From positions 1 through 35,545 of the IMG/VR virus record IMGVR_UViG_3300025071_000022: 35,545 bases of DNA. One strand, written 5' to 3'. Shown one piece after another: positions 31,934 through 35,545 of the stretch. Each line of letters starts with the position of its first letter. Positions within the stretch are counted from its first letter, which is position 1. The translations under genes and the position numbers were made by a program. A model generated the notes under the pieces. That model was not told where the DNA came from and ran no database searches. It worked only from the letters and a program-made list of their open reading frames with translations. The stretch comes from a virus.

Positions 31934-32138
31934 CTTCTATGCTCCCTTTTAGTTCATCTATTATTTTACTTAACTCATCTTGTTTTTTCATTAGTATATT
32001 AATTATATCTTTTAAGACTTGCTTATCATTATACATAAAATGCGGATGGTCTTTCATCCATTTATTTTTTATAATGCCATACAAATATTTTTCTGTATCT
32101 CTTAAATTATACTGTATTAATTTTAGTTTGTCAATCAT
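31890..32138 (-). CDS. Small helical protein, unknown
   Basis: 82 aa, coupled by TAATG to the 58-aa gene before it. LKLIQYNLRDTEKYLYGIIK and DIINILMKKQDELSKIIDEL suggest two helices. C-terminus basic (NRRSKTTIKKS). Not recognised. Confidence 0.55.
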   Translation of the reverse strand: MIDKLKLIQYNLRDTEKYLYGIIKNKWMKDHPHFMYNDKQVLKDIINILMKKQDELSKIIDELKGSIEDEHNRRSKTTIKKS

Positions 32139-32314
32139 TATTCTGTCCTCTCTTCAAATAGAACATTCAATAATTCATCAATGATTCTATCTAATTCGTC
32201 TACTTGTACATCTAATTTTTTATTGTCTAAGATATTTTGAAAATCGTGAACTGTCATTGATTCAATTTCTTCCATGATACTTTCTTTTAGTTCTTCGTTT
32301 TGTTGATTGCTCAT
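32138..32314 (-). CDS. 58-aa acidic helical protein
   Basis: ATG 32314 overlaps the preceding stop as ATGA; TAA 32138-32140 overlaps the next ATG as TAATG. MSNQQNEELKESIMEEIESM then TVHDFQNILDNKKLDVQVDE and a helical tail. Acidic, no motif recognised. Supported by the coupling on both sides and by filling an otherwise empty 170-base gap. Confidence 0.6.
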   Translation of the reverse strand: MSNQQNEELKESIMEEIESMTVHDFQNILDNKKLDVQVDELDRIIDELLNVLFEERTE

Positions 32315-32499
32315 AGTGTTCCTTTCACAAATGATTCTATCTCATTAAATAGTTCCCGCCCTCTCTCTGTGTTCTTTGTCCCTTGTGGATTGTCGGGGTC
32401 TTCTTCTATATAGCCATTGAGATAACTTGGATGTGTATTTTCTATAAATATCCAATACAATCTATCAGCTATCCTATAGGCTCTGTCATCTTTTGTCAT
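32311..32499 (-). CDS. Small protein, unknown
   Basis: 62 aa (MTKDDRAYRIADRLYWIFIE; EEDPDNPQGTKNTERGRELF). Starts as ATGA with the stop of the 33-aa membrane peptide and ends as ATGA with the next gene. No family recognised. Confidence 0.6.
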   Translation of the reverse strand: MTKDDRAYRIADRLYWIFIENTHPSYLNGYIEEDPDNPQGTKNTERGRELFNEIESFVKGTL

Positions 32500-32597
32500 T
32501 GATAAAACCTCATGTATATAAATATTAATAGTACATATGCAATTGGTATAGAGAGAAACGCAAATATAATTAAATATTCTTTTATATTTTTATTCAT
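32496..32597 (-). CDS. 33-aa single-TM microprotein
   Basis: ATG 32597 with AAAGGA 8 bases upstream; TGA overlaps the next ATG. Sequence begins MNKNIKEYLIIFAFLSIPIA and ends YVLLIFIYMRFYQ: a short basic/polar head, then one membrane helix. It fills the 90-base gap between two larger genes. Function unknown. Confidence 0.55.
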   Translation of the reverse strand: MNKNIKEYLIIFAFLSIPIAYVLLIFIYMRFYQ

Positions 32598-32895
32598 TTA
32601 AATGTTTCCTTTCTGATTCTGATAATATGTCATCATCCTTTAACTCCCTTACATCTTCTAATATTTGATTCAATGAATATTGTATCTCTTCTAATCTCTC
32701 TCTTTTTGTGCCATTGTTATACTCTTCTACTTGATTCAAAAAGATTCTTATAAAATGTATTAAATCTAAATCTAATAATTTTATATCTATATCTTTACTT
32801 TTTGAGTAATACTCATATTCATTTTCTAATATATCTATGGGTACTGCCCTTTTTTCTGCTATCGCTTGGATTGTTAGTAAGTCATCTAGTTTCAT
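32590..32895 (-). CDS. Small acidic helical protein
   Basis: 101 aa, starts as ATGA inside the preceding stop. MKLDDLLTIQAIAEKRAVPI, DILENEYEYYSKSKDIDIKL, then a charged coiled region (REELEEIQYSLNQIL-like, residues 65-95). No motif recognised. Confidence 0.6.
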   Translation of the reverse strand: MKLDDLLTIQAIAEKRAVPIDILENEYEYYSKSKDIDIKLLDLDLIHFIRIFLNQVEEYNNGTKRERLEEIQYSLNQILEDVRELKDDDILSESERKHLNE

Positions 32896-33074
32896 CTTTC
32901 AATCCTTCCGTTAATTACTGTTAATGTTCTTTCTATTCTAGAAACTGCTGAATCTAGTTCCTTTTTTAATTTACTAGTATTTACAACTATTTTATTTCCT
33001 TTAAGTTTGTAGTATATTGGAACCCTAGTTTCACAAATAAATCTACTATCGTTCACGTTGTTATATGCTTTCAT
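32892..33074 (-). CDS. Small basic protein at the head of an early operon
   Basis: 60 aa (MKAYNNVNDSRFICETRVPI; KELDSAVSRIERTLTVINGR). Begins right behind the repeated promoter-leader unit (AAAGGA 7 bases before ATG). First of eight overlapping genes running to 31416. Not recognised. Confidence 0.65.
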   Translation of the reverse strand: MKAYNNVNDSRFICETRVPIYYKLKGNKIVVNTSKLKKELDSAVSRIERTLTVINGRIER

Positions 33075-33125
33075 TGTTAGTCCTTTCTATTATTTAATAA
33101 TAACATATTATTTTGATTAGTCAAG
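33072..33125 (-). repeat. Promoter-leader direct repeat, copy 1
   Basis: A 54-base unit nearly identical to 33630-33683: 41 identical bases from the start codon outward, a 3-base variable spot (TTG versus CTT) and 10 more identical bases. It includes the ATG, AAAGGA, -10 and -35 boxes. Confidence 0.85.
33097..33124 (-). promoter_or_regulatory. Early promoter in repeat copy 1
   Basis: On the - strand TTGACT (33124-33119), 16-base spacer, TATTAT (33102-33097) with TGT ahead (extended -10). Start about 33090; a 16-base leader carries AAAGGA. Confidence 0.7.
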
Positions 33126-33126
33126 T

Positions 33127-33151
33127 AAAAAAAAGGGGCTATGAAACCCCC
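33127..33151 (-). terminator. Rho-independent terminator
   Basis: On the - strand GGGGG (33151-33147), 8-base loop, CCCC (33138-33135) and then eight T (33134-33127). It ends the transcript of the 40-aa membrane gene just ahead of the next promoter. Confidence 0.8.
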
Positions 33152-33181
33152 TAATTAAATTGTAATAAGTCATTGAATTAA

Positions 33182-33304
33182 CTAACTTATTGTATCTGTT
33201 GTTGTCTGTTCAATCGGGATTTCTGTCTCTGATTTAAATAAAAACATACTTCCAACTGCTACAACTAATAGCACGGCTAGTCCACTTACAAGTTTTATAT
33301 TCAT
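33182..33304 (-). CDS. 40-aa single-TM microprotein
   Basis: ATG 33304 behind AAAGGA and a perfect-consensus promoter; stop TAG 33182-33184, terminator 30 bases on. MNIKLVSGLAVLLVVAVGSM then FLFKSETEIPIEQTTTDTIS: one membrane helix and a short polar tail. It is a monocistronic unit, promoter to terminator, which implies strong expression. Function unknown. Confidence 0.7.
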   Translation of the reverse strand: MNIKLVSGLAVLLVVAVGSMFLFKSETEIPIEQTTTDTIS

Positions 33305-33334
33305 AACAATTCCTTTCTTTGTTTTTTAACTTCT

Positions 33335-33363
33335 ATTATACCATACATTTTAATTGTTGTCAA
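33335..33363 (-). promoter_or_regulatory. Perfect-consensus sigma70 promoter
   Basis: On the - strand TTGACA (33363-33358), 17-base spacer, TATAAT (33340-33335). Start about 33328, 24-base leader with AAAGGA. The -35 box lies in the last codons of the upstream 42-aa gene. Confidence 0.85.
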
Positions 33364-33478
33364 GTTCTTTGTAATATTCTTGTAATTTTTTTATTGCCAA
33401 TTCACTTGCTTCAATATAAGTATACCCCTCTGACAAATAGTCATCTAAAAATTCTTGATACTTTTTACTATTCGTCAT
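33350..33478 (-). CDS. 42-aa small helical protein
   Basis: ATG 33478 (or the adjacent ATG 33481) to TAA 33350. MTNSKKYQEFLDDYLSEGYT then YIEASELAIKKLQEYYKELD. 'EA.E.A...L....Y..L' is a common helix-hairpin plan in small phage proteins. It overlaps the end of the preceding gene by about 11 bases. Function unknown. Confidence 0.6.
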   Translation of the reverse strand: MTNSKKYQEFLDDYLSEGYTYIEASELAIKKLQEYYKELDNN

Positions 33479-33632
33479 CATAATTAGACCACTCGCAATC
33501 ATAGTTTTCTATAAAATATTCTTCTATATCGCCCATTAAATTACTATAGGAATCATCCCACTCATCCACCCAATTCCCATTGTCTGTTTGATATTGTAGT
33601 CTCCATTGTTTTATTTTAGTTTTATCTTCCAT
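33468..33632 (-). CDS. 54-aa acidic Trp/Asp-rich protein
   Basis: ATG 33632 behind repeat copy 2 (AAAGGA 7 bases upstream). MEDKTKIKQWRLQYQTDNGN, WVDEWDDSYSNLMGDIEEYF, then IENYDCEWSNYDDE. About one third Asp/Glu with many aromatics, a composition shared with phage DNA-mimic proteins; no direct evidence for that role. Separate from the GP88-like gene by its own promoter. Confidence 0.65.
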   Translation of the reverse strand: MEDKTKIKQWRLQYQTDNGNWVDEWDDSYSNLMGDIEEYFIENYDCEWSNYDDE

Positions 33633-33683
33633 TGTTAGTCCTTTCTATTATTTAATAATAACATATTATTCTTATTAGTCAAG
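33630..33683 (-). repeat. Promoter-leader direct repeat, copy 2
   Basis: Second copy of the 54-base unit at 33072-33125, 558 bases away, again ending at a start codon. Its far end overlaps the stop of the GP88-like gene. Confidence 0.85.
33655..33682 (-). promoter_or_regulatory. Early promoter in repeat copy 2
   Basis: On the - strand TTGACT (33682-33677), 16-base spacer, TATTAT (33660-33655), extended -10 TGT. Start about 33648. Confidence 0.7.
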
Positions 33684-34382
33684 AACGAAACCGCTATAAT
33701 CTTTTTTAGCTTGTCCCTTGGCTACCAATCCGCATATAACATTGTTATCGTCTGTAAATCTTAAATCTGTTTCATCAGCATTAATAACCTTATAACCCTT
33801 ATATGTTTGTGGTAAGTCTTTTCTAAATACTGCGGATATATTGCCACCCCTTAACAAGATGTCAAATGCTTCCTTGTAATTATCCTCATTAAGACTATAA
33901 GTTAAATGATAATTACTAGGATATTGGCCATTGACATATTTTAAGGCCCTTTTATATATCTTGGTGTAGTCGTAAAATTGTACGTTTGGGAACTCTTCAA
34001 ATATTCCCGTATTCTCAAATGATATATCGCTTGTGCCATTTAATCGAATGCAAGGTATAAAACCCTTATTGCTACAATTTTTTATATGATTAGATATTTC
34101 TTTTCTTAATTGTATCATAAAGGTATTACGTTCTTGAATATACCACCTTGTTTTATTGATACGGCCTTGCTGTACGTTATTAAATGCACCATGCCCCGCA
34201 GTATATAAACAGGCTTTTTTACAACCTAATGAGGCTTGAGGGCATACATTAAACCCCGATTGTGTACTAGGGGCAAGATATAAGATAGCGGTCTTATAGC
34301 CTTTCTTCTGCCCTTTAATAGTCTTAGCATTGTTATCAATGTTTAATAACTTCTTTGATTTAATATAAGGTAATGTTCTCAT
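33675..34382 (-). CDS. GP88-like (gene product 88 / DUF7227) phage protein
   Basis: 235 aa. The family pattern is clear: NAKTIKGQKKGYKTAILYLA, PSTQSGFNVCPQASLGCKKA, CLYTAGHGAFNNVQQGRINK, then IRLNGTSDISFE and VQFYDYTKIYKRA. Four closely spaced Cys (CP...GC...AC and a later one) may bind metal. The family is widespread in phages, including marine ones; function is not known to me. Start ATG 34382 has AAGGGG 8 bases upstream and overlaps the stop of a 47-aa membrane gene as ATGA. Confidence 0.8.
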   Translation of the reverse strand: MRTLPYIKSKKLLNIDNNAKTIKGQKKGYKTAILYLAPSTQSGFNVCPQASLGCKKACLYTAGHGAFNNVQQGRINKTRWYIQERNTFMIQLRKEISNHIKNCSNKGFIPCIRLNGTSDISFENTGIFEEFPNVQFYDYTKIYKRALKYVNGQYPSNYHLTYSLNEDNYKEAFDILLRGGNISAVFRKDLPQTYKGYKVINADETDLRFTDDNNVICGLVAKGQAKKDYSGFVLD

Positions 34383-34522
34383 GTTATATACCCCTTAAAA
34401 TCTAGTATTAATAATACTTGCCATGCTATCATAAGTATAAGCATAGGGGCAAGAAAACCATAAATTATATCATTGTTTTTAATATGATTTAAGATTCTTT
34501 TTATTGTATTTATTATTGTCAT
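34379..34522 (-). CDS. 47-aa membrane microprotein with leaderless start
   Basis: ATG 34522 to TGA 34379, coupled to the GP88-like gene. MTIINTIKRILNHIKNNDII then YGFLAPMLILMIAWQVLLIL and DFKGYIT: amphipathic basic helix followed by one membrane helix. Predicted transcription start from the proximal promoter lies on the ATG; a second, perfect promoter upstream gives a 41-base leader. Function unknown. Confidence 0.65.
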   Translation of the reverse strand: MTIINTIKRILNHIKNNDIIYGFLAPMLILMIAWQVLLILDFKGYIT

Positions 34523-34528
34523 AATATA

Positions 34529-34557
34529 ATTATAACCCTTTCTACTTGATAAATCAA
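34529..34557 (-). promoter_or_regulatory. Proximal promoter, leaderless start at 34522
   Basis: On the - strand TTGATT (34557-34552), 17-base spacer, TATAAT (34534-34529). Predicted +1 is 34522, the A of the ATG. The -35 lies in an inverted repeat. Confidence 0.65.
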
Positions 34558-34559
34558 GT
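34544..34559. repeat. Operator-like inverted repeat over the -35 box
   Basis: ACTTGAT, AA, ATCAAGT: perfect 7-base arms covering the -35 element. A near copy sits at the same place in the promoter of the 57-aa gene (35097-35113). Confidence 0.6.
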
Positions 34560-34569
34560 TTATATTTTT

Positions 34570-34598
34570 ATTATAGTATTTTTATTTAACCTTGTCAA
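34570..34598 (-). promoter_or_regulatory. Distal perfect-consensus sigma70 promoter
   Basis: On the - strand TTGACA (34598-34593), 17-base spacer, TATAAT (34575-34570). Start about 34563, just upstream of the inverted repeat, so a protein bound there would block both promoters. Confidence 0.8.
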
Positions 34599-34599
34599 A

Positions 34600-34899
34600 T
34601 TAAAAATTTTGAATTATAAATTTATTATTATCAATCTTAATTAATAATGTATCATCTACAATATCATCAATGCTATCATATGCTCTATTATAATCTTTAT
34701 TGAATTGTCGTAGACTATCATATTCAGTAAATTCGCAACAGATTGCAATAACATCTAATTTATAATCCTTGTCCGCTTCTTCATAGTATTCATCCAACCA
34801 ATCATAAAGGGCATTTAAGCCCTCATATGAAAAATTATCTTTTCTAATGCTATTAAATTCATTTCTAAATTCATTTTTATTTAATGTTTGTACAATCAT
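34600..34899 (-). CDS. Small acidic phage protein, unknown
   Basis: 99 aa with GGGAG 8 bases before ATG. Helical N-terminus (NEFRNEFNSIRKDNFSYEGL; NALYDWLDEYYEEADKDYKL), then VIAICCEFTEYDSLRQFNKD. The 'DVIA(I/L)CCE(F/Y)TEYxSL' block is one I remember from many phage hypotheticals. Acidic overall. Function not known to me. Confidence 0.65.
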   Translation of the reverse strand: MIVQTLNKNEFRNEFNSIRKDNFSYEGLNALYDWLDEYYEEADKDYKLDVIAICCEFTEYDSLRQFNKDYNRAYDSIDDIVDDTLLIKIDNNKFIIQNF

Positions 34900-34900
34900 G

Positions 34901-35074
34901 TTATAACTCCCTTTGTACTACTTTGAATTTGTAGCCTAGTGTCTTTATCCATTTTACATCATTATTGGTTAATGTTCGTCTACCCGCTATTATTGCGAAT
35001 ATTTCCGCCTTTTCGCAGTAAGGATAAATAAAATCCTTGCCGTAGTGGTTTTTAATTGTTACTTGTAATTCCAT
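34901..35074 (-). CDS. 57-aa small phage protein
   Basis: ATG 35074 to TAA 34901, one base before the next gene's start. MELQVTIKNHYGKDFIYPYC, EKAEIFAIIAGRRTLTNNDV, then WIKTLGYKFKVVQREL. The 'C..A..FA.IAG.(R/K)TLT...V..IK.LG' plan recurs in phages I have seen. The promoter predicts a 2-base leader. Function unknown. Confidence 0.7.
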   Translation of the reverse strand: MELQVTIKNHYGKDFIYPYCEKAEIFAIIAGRRTLTNNDVKWIKTLGYKFKVVQREL

Positions 35075-35082
35075 GTTATTTA

Positions 35083-35111
35083 ATTATAACCTTTCTACTT
35101 GAATAAATCAA
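35083..35111 (-). promoter_or_regulatory. Early promoter, near-leaderless
   Basis: On the - strand TTGATT (35111-35106), 17-base spacer, TATAAT (35088-35083), predicted +1 at 35076, two bases before the ATG. Inverted repeat ACTTGA/TCAAGT (35097-35113) covers the -35, as in the promoter at 34529-34557. Confidence 0.65.
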
Positions 35112-35114
35112 GTT

Positions 35115-35141
35115 AAAAAGGGGATATAAAACCCCCCTTTT
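35115..35141 (-). terminator. Rho-independent terminator
   Basis: On the - strand AAAAGGGG pairs with CCCCTTTT around an AT-rich loop, ending in five T. It follows the 45-aa gene and immediately precedes the next promoter. Confidence 0.75.
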
Positions 35142-35153
35142 AAATTAATTTAT

Positions 35154-35291
35154 TTATTCTATATATTCCCAATCTATATTGCCGTTTTCGTCTATAACTT
35201 CAATATACTTTGGCAATCCGTAGCCGTCTTTATTTTCAAGTTTTTCTTGTAAATCGTGTATTTCTTCAAGTGTTGTTTCTTTATTTTCCAT
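35154..35291 (-). CDS. 45-aa small protein
   Basis: ATG 35291 to TAA 35154. MENKETTLEEIHDLQEKLEN, KDGYGLPKYIEVIDENGNID, WEYIE. A short coiled coil followed by a beta hairpin. A terminator lies 13 bases downstream. No clear ribosome binding site or promoter was found; a palindrome sits just upstream. Function unknown. Confidence 0.6.
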   Translation of the reverse strand: MENKETTLEEIHDLQEKLENKDGYGLPKYIEVIDENGNIDWEYIE

Positions 35292-35306
35292 TATTATCTC
35301 TTTTCT

Positions 35307-35325
35307 CTTAGGTTATAACCCTAAG
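35307..35325. repeat. Palindrome upstream of the 45-aa gene
   Basis: CTTAGG...CCTAAG with a central perfect palindrome GGTTATAACC (35311-35320). The half-site TAACCCTAA is repeated at 35316-35324 and 35329-35337. Looks like a protein-binding site. Confidence 0.45.
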
Positions 35326-35351
35326 CAATAACCCTAATTAAAGGGCTATTG
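35326..35351 (-). terminator. Hairpin after the 53-aa gene
   Basis: On the - strand CAATAGCCCT pairs with AGGGTTATTG (one G-U) around a 6-base loop, 13 bases after the stop of the 53-aa gene. No long T run follows, so termination efficiency is uncertain. Confidence 0.45.
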
Positions 35352-35363
35352 TTTAGATTTATA

Positions 35364-35525
35364 TTATAATTGTCCCGTTTCTGATATCCTTTCATTTTCT
35401 ACTTCTTCAATGTGCCTTTCGTGTTCGGGGTCTTTATTGTTGTTTGGTCTTTGGTCAATGACCTTATCACCCTTTTTGATTTTTAGTAGGTCTTTATCGT
35501 CTTTTATTATTATTGTATTAGTCAT
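35364..35525 (-). CDS. 53-aa charged protein at the window's right end
   Basis: ATG 35525 to TAA 35364, with AAAGGACTAAAA before the ATG, almost the same leader as at 33074 and 33632. MTNTIIIKDDKDLLKIKKGD, KVIDQRPNNNKDPEHERHIE, EVENERISETGQL. Acidic and polar. Its promoter would lie just beyond the window. Function unknown. Confidence 0.65.
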   Translation of the reverse strand: MTNTIIIKDDKDLLKIKKGDKVIDQRPNNNKDPEHERHIEEVENERISETGQL

Positions 35526-35545
35526 TTTTAGTCCTTTCTTTTATT

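Overview
The window reads as most of a lytic, low-GC, tailed (podovirus-like) bacteriophage genome, probably from a marine host of the SAR11/Pelagibacter type. The grounds are the strongly AT-rich codons, the tightly packed genes, and the gene set: HK97-like capsid, short-tail tube proteins, a chain of internal virion proteins, holin plus transglycosylase endolysin, and a PolA/DnaB-like helicase/TOPRIM-primase replication set. Host assignment is inference. Terminase, portal and protease/scaffold genes are not here and presumably lie to the left, because the window opens inside the major capsid gene. No integrase, single-subunit RNA polymerase, tRNA or CRISPR array was seen.

Positions 1-21361 are a late block on the + strand. 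In order: major capsid protein (partial), a probable decoration protein, tail tube/neck proteins (one with an inserted carbohydrate-binding-like module), tail fibres (repeat fibre, LamG+SPRY protein, and a third fibre gene that looks like a split-off domain), a cluster with two tiny Cys-rich peptides, a basic protein and two secreted proteins, then membrane/coiled-coil proteins, four internal virion (DNA-ejection) genes including a 1225-aa protein, a holin candidate and an endolysin. Many junctions are TAATG stop/start overlaps, suggesting translational coupling.

Positions 21362-35545 are an early/replication block, almost all on the - strand and read from the right end towards the convergent point at 21361/21362, where the two arms abut with no spacer. 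Replication and recombination genes (primase, helicase, PolA, ssDNA-binding candidate, Cas4-like exonuclease, PD-(D/E)XK protein, DUF3310) lie at 22.0-29.9 kb. From 30 to 35.5 kb are about 20 very small genes, many under 60 codons, including zinc-ribbon proteins, acidic proteins, a GP88-like protein and several single-TM microproteins.

The early arm is studded with host sigma70-type promoters, two of them perfect TTGACA-17-TATAAT. Three place the predicted transcription start on, or one base from, the A of an ATG (leaderless genes at 29935, 30952 and 34522), and a fourth leaves a 2-nt leader (35074). Two promoter-leader units are near-identical 54-nt direct repeats, and two promoters carry the same inverted repeat over the -35 box. 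The most unusual spot is 30953-31409: a palindrome-bearing divergent control region from which a two-gene mini-operon runs on the + strand, against its surroundings, each gene with a GGAGGT ribosome binding site, closed by a hairpin. All functional calls rest on reading motifs by eye; no database search was possible.
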